From Actinomyces procaprae (GTDB lineage Bacteria; Actinomycetota; Actinomycetes; Actinomycetales; Actinomycetaceae), in the NCBI RefSeq assembly GCF_004798665.1, contig NZ_CP039292.1:3534001-3598000 (forward strand): a stretch of 64,000 nt of DNA, in the 5' to 3' direction. The position numbers and the translations under genes are program-made. The number at the start of each line of letters is the position of its first letter. Positions within the stretch are counted from its first letter, which is position 1. The notes under the pieces are model-generated. The model had not been told where the DNA came from, made no database searches, and saw nothing but the letters and a program-made list of their open reading frames with translations. Below, in pieces: positions 43,499 to 52,898 of the stretch.

Positions 43499-45879
43499 CT
43501 CCCGGCGCGGCGCACCGCTGTCCGCCGGTCGGTCCCGCCGCACGGCGGGTACTGACCGTGCTGCTGTCAGTGCTAGTACTGGTCGGCGCGCTCACGGCGG
43601 CCCCGTTCGGCGTCGCCTCGCCCGCCGACGCGGCCGGGCCCGGTGCCGGCCCGGCCGCCGTTGCCGCAGATGTGACCGACGCCGACTCTGAAGCCACTGA
43701 GGAGGAGGTCACCGGCAGGGTCACCGTCTCCGTGACGAGCCTGGCTCCGGAGGTGGTGAGCACCGGCGAGGACGTCACCATCACCGGCACCATCACCAAC
43801 GGCACCGAGCAGGCGCTGACTGACGCCACGCTGGTGGTGCAGATGCAGTCGCGCACCGAAATGACGACGGCCGGCCTGGCCTCCTGGCTGGGCGACGAGC
43901 ATGACACGCCCCTGGAGACGGTCGCCGTGCAGACTCAGAGCGAGCAGGTCGCCCCGGGCGCGGAACGGTCCTTCAGGGTCACGGTCAGCTCCGATGACAT
44001 GCCGCTGTCCGACACCGACCAGTGGGGGCCGCGCGGCGTGCAGGTGGCGCTGACGCAGGGCTACACCACGCTCACTCAGGACCGCACGATCCTGCTTTGG
44101 AACCCGGGGGTGCGGGTCAGCCCCACGCGGGTGACCGTATTCGTGCCGGTGACGGCCTCCCCGGCCGAACTCCTGGCCCTGACCGCCGCCACCCCCGAGG
44201 TGCGCGAGGAGGCGGCTGCGACCCCGCCCGCCTCCACCGACCCGACCGCGGGCCCTTCCGCGAGCGGCACCGCCGGTGCGGTGCACGACCCCACGCCGAC
44301 GCAGGAGGGCACCGCCACGGAATCCGCCGACTCCCAGGCCGGCCCCACCGATGCCGCGAGCGCGGACCCCCAGGACGGGGACGCCGGGACCGCGCAGACG
44401 CTCTCGGCGCTGCGCGAGCGGGTGCTCGGCCTGCTGGAGCTGGCCGGGGACGGGATCGTCCTGGCAGTCGACCCGGCGCTGCTCGCCGCACTCGGGCTTG
44501 ACTCCGCCGCACCGGTCGCCGCCACCGCCGCGCCCGCGCCCACGGAGGAGTCCGCTCAGCCCGAGGCCACCGACGCCGACCGGCTGGGGACCGCCCTCGG
44601 GGCCGCGCTGGAGGCCGGGGACGTGATCGTCCTGCCCTGGGCGGACGCCGACCTGGCCGCCCTCGCCCACCTGGGGGAGGACGAACTGCTCGACTCCGCC
44701 CTGGAGCGGGCCCGGGACTCCGCGGCGGCGAGCTCAGGCGCCGGCACCGAGCTCGCCTGGGCGGCGGGCTCCCTGGACGCCACCACGCTCGCCGCCCTGC
44801 CCGACTCGGTGACCACTGTCGTCGCCCACCCGGGCGACGCCGCCGTCGCCGAGTACCTGACCTACACGCCGTCGGGCACCATGCTGCTCGACGGCCGCAC
44901 CGTCCTGATCCCGGAGGAGGAACTCTCCGCGGCGGCCGGCGGCAGCCTCGCCACCGGCGAGGGGGACGCGAGGCTGCCAGAGCTCGACGCCGTGCAGCTC
45001 CTGCGCGGCCAGAGCGCGATCCTGACCCGGCAGGCCCCGGCGCTCAGCCGGGACCTGGTCGTGGCCGTCTCCCGCGAGGACGCCGCACACACCGATCCGC
45101 AGGTGCTCCGCCAGCGCCTGGCCGCCCTGACGGGCTCCACCTGGATGCAGCCGCAGGACCTTCAGTCCCTGCTGGAGTCGGCCGCCGACTCGGCCACCGC
45201 CGGCACCGAGGCGGTGCGCATGGCACTGCCGGATTCCACCACCGGCGAGGGCGAGGTGACGGCGATTACCCTGGGGGCGGCGCGGCAGGCCGCGACCCGG
45301 CTGGATTCGGTGGCCTCCATCCTGAGCGACCCGACCCGGGCCCTGGGGGTGTCCACGGACGTCGTCGCCCTGACCGCCTCGGCCTCCTGGAGGGAGGACG
45401 AGTCCGCCTGCACGGCGATGATCAACCAGGCCCGGGCTCATGGTGAGACGGTGATTCAGGGGCTCGCGGCGGCGCCGTCGAGCACCATCAACCTCATCGC
45501 CTCGGCCGCCGACCTGCCGGTGCGGATCGTGTCCTCCCTGGACCAGGACGTGACGGTCAAGGTGCACCTGGAGTCCAGTTCCACGCGCCTGCAGATCTCG
45601 GAGGATGTCACCGTCACCGTGCCGGCGGGGGGGCAGGCGACCGCGAGCGTGCCGGTGACCGCCGTCGGCTCCGGTGACGTCGACGTGACCATCCAGCTGC
45701 GTGCCGACGACGACGCGCTCGTCGGCACGCCCTCCACGGTCCATCTGCGGGTGCGGGCCGACTGGGAGAATGTGGGCACCCGCATCCTCAGCGGAGTCCT
45801 GGTGATCCTGCTCGTAGCCGGCATCGTCCGGACCGTGCGCCGGGGACGCCGAACCGCCACACCCAGGGAGCGCAGATGA
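43495..45879 (+). CDS. DUF6049-family secreted/membrane protein (Rv3909-like)
   Basis: A 794-residue protein. It starts with a signal/anchor helix (about 18-46), followed by a large extracytoplasmic part with an Ala/Thr/Pro-rich acidic linker (about 240-300), and ends with one membrane helix (about 762-782) and a short basic tail. It overlaps both neighbours by 4 bp, so nudix, this gene and murJ form one coupled operon. The function is not known; conserved linkage to MurJ suggests a cell-envelope role. Confidence 0.85.
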   Translation: MTPGAAHRCPPVGPAARRVLTVLLSVLVLVGALTAAPFGVASPADAAGPGAGPAAVAADVTDADSEATEEEVTGRVTVSVTSLAPEVVSTGEDVTITGTITNGTEQALTDATLVVQMQSRTEMTTAGLASWLGDEHDTPLETVAVQTQSEQVAPGAERSFRVTVSSDDMPLSDTDQWGPRGVQVALTQGYTTLTQDRTILLWNPGVRVSPTRVTVFVPVTASPAELLALTAATPEVREEAAATPPASTDPTAGPSASGTAGAVHDPTPTQEGTATESADSQAGPTDAASADPQDGDAGTAQTLSALRERVLGLLELAGDGIVLAVDPALLAALGLDSAAPVAATAAPAPTEESAQPEATDADRLGTALGAALEAGDVIVLPWADADLAALAHLGEDELLDSALERARDSAAASSGAGTELAWAAGSLDATTLAALPDSVTTVVAHPGDAAVAEYLTYTPSGTMLLDGRTVLIPEEELSAAAGGSLATGEGDARLPELDAVQLLRGQSAILTRQAPALSRDLVVAVSREDAAHTDPQVLRQRLAALTGSTWMQPQDLQSLLESAADSATAGTEAVRMALPDSTTGEGEVTAITLGAARQAATRLDSVASILSDPTRALGVSTDVVALTASASWREDESACTAMINQARAHGETVIQGLAAAPSSTINLIASAADLPVRIVSSLDQDVTVKVHLESSSTRLQISEDVTVTVPAGGQATASVPVTAVGSGDVDVTIQLRADDDALVGTPSTVHLRVRADWENVGTRILSGVLVILLVAGIVRTVRRGRRTATPRERR

Positions 45880-48800
45880 AGCAGGACGGGGCGCAGTCCC
45901 GGACCAACAGCCCGGTCCAGCGGGGGCAGCAGGCCGACAAGGAGCGGCAGGCGCCGTCGATCGCCCGTTCCAGTGCGGTGATGGCCGCCGGCACGCTGAC
46001 CTCCCGCATCCTGGGGCTGGTGCGCAATGCACTGCTGATCTCCGCGCTGGGCGCGACCGCCTCCGGCGCCGCGGACGCCTTCAACACCGCCAACACGGTG
46101 CCCACCCAGCTGTACAACCTGCTGATCGGCGGCATCCTCAACGCGATCCTGGTGCCGCAGATCGTGCGCGCGCTGCGTCAGCGCAACGGGGAGGAGCTGG
46201 TCAACCGGCTGCTGACCGCGGCCTCCCTGGTGATCGCGGCAGCCTCCGCGGTGCTGACGGTGGCGGCGCCGCTGGTGATCATGCTGTACGCCTCCGGCCT
46301 GGGGCGCTGGCAGCCGCTCGCCTTCGCCTTCGCGTTCTGGTGCATGCCGCAGATCTTCTTCTACGGCCTGTACGCCCTGTGGGGGCAGGTACTCAACGCC
46401 CGGTCCAGCTTCGGCCCCTACATGTGGTCACCGGTGCTGAACAACATCATCTCCATCGCCTCGATCCTGGCGTACCTGCACATTTACGGCGGCTACACCA
46501 CGGGGCAGGATCCGGGTATCTGGGATGCGGGCCGCATCGCCCTGATCGGGGCGACGACGACGCTCGGCATCGCCGCCCAGGCACTGATCCTGTACATCCC
46601 GCTGGTCCGCTCCGGCTTCCGCCCCAAGCTCATCCTCGGGGTGCGCGGCATGGGGCTGGGGAGCATGTCCAAGGTGGCGCTGTGGGCGCTGCTGGGCACG
46701 GGCATCGTCTCCCTGGGTGACCTGGCGGCCACGAACCTGGGCTCGCGGGCGGTCACGGCCGCCGAGTCGGCCGCCTACGCGGACGTGATCGTCCCGTCGA
46801 CGACGATGTACGCCAACGCCCAGCTGGTGTACATGCTGCCGCAGTCACTGGTGACCACCTCGATCATCACCGCGCTGTTCACCCGGATGAGTGAGAAGGC
46901 GGCGGCCGGGGACCGGGAGGGCGTGCGCGACGACCTCTCCCTGGGGCTGCGCTCGATCGCCGTGTTCACGGTGCTGTTCGCCGCGGGTATCGGCACGCTG
47001 GCGGCCCCGGCGCTGCAGGTGTTCGTCCCCTCCCTCGCCCTGGAGCAGGCCAATGCCTCCGCCCCGATCCTGACGGTGCTGGCGATCGGCATCGTGGGGC
47101 AGGGCATCTGGTTCACCATGCAGCGGGTCATGCTCGCCTACGCGGACACCAAGCGCCTGCTCATCGCCGACACCGTGGTGGGCATCATCCCCGTCGTGGT
47201 CTGCCTGGGCGCCTACCTGCTCGCCCCGGCCAACCACTGGATGGTGTGGGCGGCGGTGGCCTCGGCCACCTGCCAGGTCGCCGGGTTCCTCGTCCTGGTC
47301 CCGCTGATCCGGCGGCACCTGCCGGACCTGGACGGCCCGCGCGTGGTGGGCACCTATGTGCGGCTGATCGCCGCGGCCGCGCCCGCCGTACTGACCGGGC
47401 TGCTCGTGCGCCGCCTGCTCGGCCCCACCGATGGCTCCCTGACCGGGTCACGACCGGTTGACGCCCTGGTGACGGTGCTGGTGGCGGCGGTACTCATGTC
47501 GGTGGTTTATCTGGCCGCCGCCAAGGCTTTGCGCGTGCAGGAGCTGAACGTGTTCTTCAGTCCCCTGTCGCGCATTGTCACCAAGATCGGAGGGCTCCTG
47601 CCCGGGCCGGTGGGCCGCGCGGTGGTGGGCGCGGGCCGGGCCCTGGCGCCCGCTGCGCCCTCCTCGCCGGGGGCGGGCGCCGAGGCCCAGGAGCCGCTGG
47701 TGCTGCCCCCGTCCTTCCCGCCGGCAGCCAGGCAGTCGGGCACCGGGCCCGTTCCGACCTCCTCCAGTATCGGTTTCGCCCCGGCCGCCGTATGGCCCGC
47801 AGATCCGGCTAGACTCGCTTTCAACACTCAGGCGCTACCAGTCGTGGGAGGTGGCCTTATGGCGGACGCTACACCGATCGGTTCCGGCCGGTATGAGCTG
47901 CTGTCCGCCATGCCCGCGACGCTGCCGCGCATCGTGCGGCACCTGGGCCGGGACACGATCCTGGACCGTCCGGTCACCGTGCTGATGCTGACCGACGCCA
48001 CCCCGAACCGCCGTGAGGTGCTGGAGGCGGCCACGCGCGCCGTGCTGGTGGATGATGGGCGCATCCAGCGCGTATACGACGTTGAGGCGGGCACGCCGTC
48101 GTTCATCGTCACCGAGCCGATGACGGGCCGCACCTTCGCCTCCCTGGTGGGCACGGGCCTGCGGGCCGACCAGGTGCGCGCAATCGTCGGCGAGGCCGCT
48201 CAGGCCCTGGACGCCTGCTCCCGGCGGGGCCTGCACCACCTGAACCTGGCGCCGGAGTCGGTGCGTGTGCGGCCGGACGGCACCGTGCAGGTCTCCGGCG
48301 TCGGCGTGGAGGCTGCGGCCCTGGGCCGGGACTCAGTGGCGACCGCGGACCCCCTGGCGGCTGACCGTGCCGACGCGCACGCCCTGGTCGAGCTGCTGTA
48401 CTACGGACTCACGGGACGCTGGCCGGGAAAGCGCACCGGCCTGCCCACCGCGCCCATGGCCGGCGGCGCACCGGTGCCGCCGTCCCAGATCGCCCGCACC
48501 CCCGACGACGTCGACGCCGTCCTGGATCAGTTGGTTACCCGCACCTGGGCGGACCCGGAGGGCGCACCCAAGTCCGCGGCCGAGGTCGCCGGCGTGCTGA
48601 CCCCGTGGGATCGCGGGGCACTGGCGGAACTGGCCGCCCCGTCGGCGGCACCCGGCGAGCCGACCGCGCCCCCGGCGCCGTCGCCCGCGTCCTCCGGGGC
48701 CTCCGCCGCCGCGCTGACCAGCATGGCGGGAGGAGTCCTGGCGCGGCTGCGGCGGCGCTCCACCGCCCGCGTGGCGGACGCCGAGGACGCCGTCGTCCCC

Positions 48801-49643
48801 GCACCCGCCGCGGGCTCGGCACCCGCCCCCGATGAGCGGCCCCCGGCCACCGCGGACCGGATCGCGGCACCCGCCCCGGCGAGCGCCCCGGCCGCCCCGG
48901 CCGACGCGGGGGGCTCATACCAGCCTGCACAGGAGAGTGCCTCCGCTCCGTATGCGCCGGAGGACTACCGGACGGCGCAGGAGTTGCGCCCGGATGATGA
49001 GGATGAGGAGGAGAGGGCGGTCAACCGCACCACCACGGCCGTCCTCGTGGCCGTCCTCGTGGCCGTCCTCGTCGGCGTGTTCTTCGCCGTCAACAACCTG
49101 CTGGGGCTGGCGGGCGTGAAGTTCCAGGATGATGACATTCCCGCCGCCAAGACCGTGCCCACGGCCTCGGCTGCTCCGGCCCCGGCACCGGAGCAGCCGG
49201 AGGAGGAGCAGGCGGAGGCCACCGCCAAGCCCGTCTCCGCTCAGGCCCTGGACCCCTTCGGTGACAACAACGAGCACCCGGAGAACGCCGCCCGGGTGAT
49301 CGACGGCGCCACCGATCAGGCCTGGTCCTCGCGCTTCTACTACGACGCCTCCCTCGCCTGGAAGCAGGGCATCGGCATGGCGGTGTCACTCGAGAGCGAG
49401 GCGCCGGTGTCCGGCGTCGAGATCCATGGCACGGGTGTCGGCGGCAACGTGCAGGTGCGCGCTACCAGCGCGGAGGATCCGACCGGCGGGACGCTGCTGG
49501 CGGAGGGGGCCTTCAGCGAGGGCACAACCACCTTCGACTTCGATGCCACCTCCACGCAGTCCATCGTGCTGTGGGTGACGGACCTGCCGACCGCGGCCGA
49601 CGGCGAATATAAGGTCACCATCTCGGAGATCACGTTCAAATAG
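45876..49643 (+). CDS. murJ: Lipid II flippase MurJ fused to a pseudokinase and an extracellular domain
   Basis: A 1255-residue three-part protein like mycobacterial MviN (Rv3910). Residues about 30-600 are the 14-helix MurJ/MviN flippase (LTSRILGLVRN near the start). Residues about 665-910 form a kinase-like domain without the expected catalytic HRD/DFG (HHLNLAPESV in place of HRD), a pseudokinase that in mycobacteria binds the FHA protein FhaA when MurJ is phosphorylated. A Pro/Ala-rich linker leads to one membrane helix (about 1052-1078) and a C-terminal beta-rich domain of discoidin-like type outside the cell. Start overlaps the previous stop. Confidence 0.93.
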   Translation: MKQDGAQSRTNSPVQRGQQADKERQAPSIARSSAVMAAGTLTSRILGLVRNALLISALGATASGAADAFNTANTVPTQLYNLLIGGILNAILVPQIVRALRQRNGEELVNRLLTAASLVIAAASAVLTVAAPLVIMLYASGLGRWQPLAFAFAFWCMPQIFFYGLYALWGQVLNARSSFGPYMWSPVLNNIISIASILAYLHIYGGYTTGQDPGIWDAGRIALIGATTTLGIAAQALILYIPLVRSGFRPKLILGVRGMGLGSMSKVALWALLGTGIVSLGDLAATNLGSRAVTAAESAAYADVIVPSTTMYANAQLVYMLPQSLVTTSIITALFTRMSEKAAAGDREGVRDDLSLGLRSIAVFTVLFAAGIGTLAAPALQVFVPSLALEQANASAPILTVLAIGIVGQGIWFTMQRVMLAYADTKRLLIADTVVGIIPVVVCLGAYLLAPANHWMVWAAVASATCQVAGFLVLVPLIRRHLPDLDGPRVVGTYVRLIAAAAPAVLTGLLVRRLLGPTDGSLTGSRPVDALVTVLVAAVLMSVVYLAAAKALRVQELNVFFSPLSRIVTKIGGLLPGPVGRAVVGAGRALAPAAPSSPGAGAEAQEPLVLPPSFPPAARQSGTGPVPTSSSIGFAPAAVWPADPARLAFNTQALPVVGGGLMADATPIGSGRYELLSAMPATLPRIVRHLGRDTILDRPVTVLMLTDATPNRREVLEAATRAVLVDDGRIQRVYDVEAGTPSFIVTEPMTGRTFASLVGTGLRADQVRAIVGEAAQALDACSRRGLHHLNLAPESVRVRPDGTVQVSGVGVEAAALGRDSVATADPLAADRADAHALVELLYYGLTGRWPGKRTGLPTAPMAGGAPVPPSQIARTPDDVDAVLDQLVTRTWADPEGAPKSAAEVAGVLTPWDRGALAELAAPSAAPGEPTAPPAPSPASSGASAAALTSMAGGVLARLRRRSTARVADAEDAVVPAPAAGSAPAPDERPPATADRIAAPAPASAPAAPADAGGSYQPAQESASAPYAPEDYRTAQELRPDDEDEEERAVNRTTTAVLVAVLVAVLVGVFFAVNNLLGLAGVKFQDDDIPAAKTVPTASAAPAPAPEQPEEEQAEATAKPVSAQALDPFGDNNEHPENAARVIDGATDQAWSSRFYYDASLAWKQGIGMAVSLESEAPVSGVEIHGTGVGGNVQVRATSAEDPTGGTLLAEGAFSEGTTTFDFDATSTQSIVLWVTDLPTAADGEYKVTISEITFK

Positions 49644-49746
49644 GTCGTTCCACTGGAACAAAGTGCCCTGGTCCCCGGTTCACTCGGCGTACCCGCTTGG
49701 TACCGACGGGCATCAGCCCGCTGGGAAGACACGAGTCAGGAGAGTC

Positions 49747-50673
49747 ATGGTCCACGACGTCGTCATTGTCGGTTCCGGCCCCGGGGGCTACACGGCTGCG
49801 ATCTACGCCGCCCGCGCCCAGCTGCGGCCGATCATCCTCGCCGGCTCCGTGACCGCCGGCGGCGCCCTGATGAACACCACCGAGGTGGAGAACTACCCCG
49901 GCTTCGGGGAGGGCATCATGGGCCCCGACCTGATGACCCAGATGCAGGAGCAGGCGGAGCGCTTCGGCGCGGACATCCGCTACGAGGATGTCACCGGCCT
50001 GGACCTGACCGGTGACGTCAAGCGCATCACCACCGACGATGCCGTCTACGAGGCCCGCACGGTCATCCTGTCCACCGGCTCGGAGTACCGCAAGCTCGGA
50101 GTCGACGGAGAGGAGCGGCTGTCCGGTCACGGCGTGTCCTACTGCGCCACCTGCGACGGCTTCTTCTTCAAGGACAAGCCGATCGTCGTCGTCGGCGGCG
50201 GGGACTCGGCGATGGAGGAGGCCACCTTCCTGTCCCGCTTCGGCTCCTCGGTGACGGTGGTGCACCGCCGCGACCAGCTACGGGCCAGCGCGGTCATGGC
50301 CGCTCGCGCCCAGGAGGACCCGAAGATCGACTTCGCCTGGAACTCCCGGGTGGTGGGCCTGAACGGGACTGACGCGCTGGAGTCGGTGACCCTGGAGGAC
50401 ACGGTTACCGGGGAGCGCCGTGAGCTTCCGGCCGCGGGCCTGTTCGTGGCCATCGGGCAGATCCCGCGCTCGGAGCTGGTGTCGGGCGTGCTGGAGCTGG
50501 ACGACGCCGGCTACATCAAGGTGGACTCGCCCTCACAGCGCACCAACATCCCCGGCGTCTTCGCGTGCGGCGACGTCGCCGACCCGCACTACCAGCAGGC
50601 GGTCACCGCCGCCGGCTCGGGCTGCCGGGCCGCCCTGGACGCCGAGGCCTACCTGGCCGAGCTGGACGCGTGA
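49747..50673 (+). CDS. trxB: Thioredoxin reductase
   Basis: An FAD-dependent reductase passing electrons from NADPH to thioredoxin. ATG 49747 with AGGAGAG upstream gives 308 residues: FAD motif IVGSGPGGYTAAIYAARA, redox CATC (133-136), NADPH motif GGGDSAMEEATFLSR and a C-terminal GDVADPHYQQ. It lies 69 bp before trxA, so both are probably one operon. Confidence 0.97.
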   Translation: MVHDVVIVGSGPGGYTAAIYAARAQLRPIILAGSVTAGGALMNTTEVENYPGFGEGIMGPDLMTQMQEQAERFGADIRYEDVTGLDLTGDVKRITTDDAVYEARTVILSTGSEYRKLGVDGEERLSGHGVSYCATCDGFFFKDKPIVVVGGGDSAMEEATFLSRFGSSVTVVHRRDQLRASAVMAARAQEDPKIDFAWNSRVVGLNGTDALESVTLEDTVTGERRELPAAGLFVAIGQIPRSELVSGVLELDDAGYIKVDSPSQRTNIPGVFACGDVADPHYQQAVTAAGSGCRAALDAEAYLAELDA

Positions 50674-50742
50674 GTCCGCGCCAAGTAGGGCGCATCCTCA
50701 TTCACATTACTCGATATTCATTCACCCCTTTCAGGAGGTCCC

Positions 50743-51069
50743 ATGTCTAATGCCGTCGCCGTCACTGATGCCACTTTCAAGGCCGAGGTCATGCAGTCCG
50801 ACATCCCCGTAGTCATCGACTTCTGGGCCGAGTGGTGCGGCCCCTGCCGCCAGATGGCCCCCGTCGTGGACGAGGTCGCCGCCGAGCTGGGCGGGCGGGC
50901 CAAGTTCGTGAAGCTGGATGTGGACGCCAACCCTGCCACCGCACGCTCCTTCGGGGTGCGCTCCATCCCGACCTTCGCGGTCGTGTCCGGGGGCGAGGTG
51001 GTCCACCAGTTCGCCGGCTCCCGCCCGAAGGCCTCCTTCAAGGCGCAGCTGGAGAAGGTCATCGCCTGA
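50743..51069 (+). CDS. trxA: Thioredoxin
   Basis: A 108-residue thioredoxin with the active site WCGPC (31-35) and cis-Pro in RSIPTFAV. It receives electrons from the upstream TrxB. AGGAGG precedes the ATG. A strong hairpin about 130 bp downstream is the likely end of the transcript. Confidence 0.97.
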   Translation: MSNAVAVTDATFKAEVMQSDIPVVIDFWAEWCGPCRQMAPVVDEVAAELGGRAKFVKLDVDANPATARSFGVRSIPTFAVVSGGEVVHQFAGSRPKASFKAQLEKVIA

Positions 51070-51132
51070 CCGGGTCGACCGCGCCGTGCCCGGTTGACTG
51101 CTTCTGGGGCGCCGCTCGCGCGCGAGTGTCGC

Positions 51133-51240
51133 AGATCGGCACAAACGCCGGAAGCAATGACCAGACCATACGACGCAACCGCATGATTCCAACGATCGTC
51201 GGCGGGCCCAAAGGGCCCGCCGATGCGTTTGTGCCGATCT
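51133..51240. repeat. Nested inverted-repeat element after trxA
   Basis: AGATCGGCACAAACGC (51133-51148) is repeated in perfect inverse at 51225-51240. Within the enclosed 76 bp is a second perfect hairpin, TCGGCGGGCCC-AAA-GGGCCCGCCGA (51199-51223), which can act as a bidirectional terminator for trxA and the convergent lipoprotein gene. The outer pair is unexplained by termination alone and may mark a mobile-element end. Confidence 0.8.
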
Positions 51241-51341
51241 CAGACATTCCTCGGCACCGAGTGCTGCCACCTGCGCTCGCCGAGTGCGTCCCCAGGGAGT
51301 CGCATGACGTGACCCTCCTAAGTACGTCACGAGGCATGGCC

Positions 51342-51812
51342 TCAGGTGATGGGGACGTGCTCCAGCAGAATCAACTCGTCGGCCTCAGACCTGCGGCAGA
51401 CCGTGAGGGTGTCGGAAGTCCCCTTCTTCAGCGGGTCGATGCACCGCAAGTCAGCAACGTCGCCCACGATGTCCGCGGCCGACGCCGCAGCGACGGTCTC
51501 CGCCAGCTCCTCGCTGCGAGTCTTCGAGGGGGAGTCGAAGTCGCCGTCGAGCCAGGTTCCCTCCACGTCGCGTGCTTGCACCACGTAAACAGCGTCGACT
51601 TCGCCATGGGGGCCGACCTCCGAGCTCTGATAGCCCTTCAGGCTGACACTACTGGGAATCTCGACCTCCCAGTTCTGCGCCAATACGTCGAGCTGCCAAC
51701 TCAGGTCACCCTCCTCGTGCCCGTCGGCACAGCCGCTGAGTGTCGCGGTGACCAAGGCAGCAGCCAGCAACGGATAAGCACACCGACAACAAAATATGGG
51801 TTTACGACGCAT
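51342..51812 (-). CDS. Hypothetical lipoprotein
   Basis: A 156-residue product with a signal and lipobox: LLAAALVTATLSGC, Cys about 27. The mature part is acidic and contains RCIDPLKKGTSDTLTVCRRS, two Cys that could pair. No family recognised. Base use is visibly less GC-rich than the flanking core genes. It lies 156 bp downstream of, and on the same strand as, another exported protein. Confidence 0.65.
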   Translation of the reverse strand: MRRKPIFCCRCAYPLLAAALVTATLSGCADGHEEGDLSWQLDVLAQNWEVEIPSSVSLKGYQSSEVGPHGEVDAVYVVQARDVEGTWLDGDFDSPSKTRSEELAETVAAASAADIVGDVADLRCIDPLKKGTSDTLTVCRRSEADELILLEHVPIT

Positions 51813-51968
51813 GCCGCCATCTTAGACCGTGATTTTGATATTGAAGGGATAGATCGCACGTTGCCTCTGGGCAGCGACCATCACATTAATGACCTTCTGC
51901 TGCATACCGGCATGGTCTCCTTTCTGAAAATCATAAACGTCTCGAACTATGATCTTTCCCCCGGATTA

Positions 51969-52535
51969 TTACCAATTGAACTTGTGGATTGAATAATAGA
52001 GATCGTACCCTATCGTGCCTCCTGCCCTGTTAAACGTCGCACTGCCACTCTTTGCTGTCTTCTTTCGTAGCGCGGCCACTGTAGCCGACTTCCCGGCAAT
52101 AGAACCATTCTTGGGCACGTATGTGGTACCGGTACGGGTCAAGTCAAGGCCATGCAACGCCAACTCGGCTGAGAGCTTGTATCCCATAGCAAGGAAAGAT
52201 GCGCCTATAGCTGCGACCGAGGCACGAAGCGCCTTCTTGGTCTGGTTGGACGCTGCGGCCCGACGGGGACCTGTAGCCCCCGAAGATCCAGACGTTCCCT
52301 CCGCGAACTCAGCCGCAGCATCTTCGTACCCGAAGCTTCTTAATACCTCTTCAACGGTATCTCCGTTAGCGGCAAGTTGCTCACGAATCTCCGCAATCAG
52401 ATCGACGGCATCGTCTTCGGTACCGCCAGTTGCAGCGTATGCTTGCGAGATTGGCAGGCCCGAGCAGAAACCCGTGCCTATGATCGCCCCGCCGGCCATA
52501 CCAGCCAGCGTCGTCATCGCTGAACGTCGTTCCAC
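51969..52535 (-). CDS. Hypothetical exported protein
   Basis: A 188-residue product starting at GTG 52535, chosen because AAAGGAGG lies nine bases upstream; an ATG at 52565 lies before that site. An N-terminal RRSAMTTLAGMAGGAIIGTG then ISQAYA looks like an export signal, possibly Tat-type. The mature part has a Gly/Ser linker (about 80-95) and a C-terminal tail with GGTIGYDLYYSIHKFNW. No family recognised. The low GC content compared with neighbours and its partner lipoprotein gene suggest recent acquisition; a secreted effector or bacteriocin-like role is speculation. Confidence 0.65.
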   Translation of the reverse strand: MERRSAMTTLAGMAGGAIIGTGFCSGLPISQAYAATGGTEDDAVDLIAEIREQLAANGDTVEEVLRSFGYEDAAAEFAEGTSGSSGATGPRRAAASNQTKKALRASVAAIGASFLAMGYKLSAELALHGLDLTRTGTTYVPKNGSIAGKSATVAALRKKTAKSGSATFNRAGGTIGYDLYYSIHKFNW

Positions 52536-52898
52536 GGCAAGTCCCTCCTTTACCGTGGCATTCACCGCCGCTGGCTACGTGAGGTCTATAGCTCGTTATG
52601 TTTGCTGGCACTCCTCCCTGTGGAGGAGCTCGCCTCATTCTTCAGGACGAGGCGCCTTCACCAACAAGCGAATCCTGTAAGGCCAAGAATTTCGTGAGTA
52701 CGACTCGCGGGGACACCGTCTTGGTGCATCTGGAAATCACCGAGACGGACCTACCATCCGCCGGGGGTGCCGTCACCCAGGTCCTTTGCGATACCACCTT
52801 GTCCCAGCCCCGTCAGCGGATGCGACCGCGGGTAGCCGCAAGGTTCAGCCGGTCGCATAGGATGGGCGCGTTCACCACGGCGCACGGGAGGGCGGCAC

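Noticed and set aside
50832..51992. 386-codon plus-strand frame over trxA and beyond
   Set aside because: It overlaps trxA in another frame and is antisense to the lipoprotein gene. Only its last part was flagged as a curiosity.
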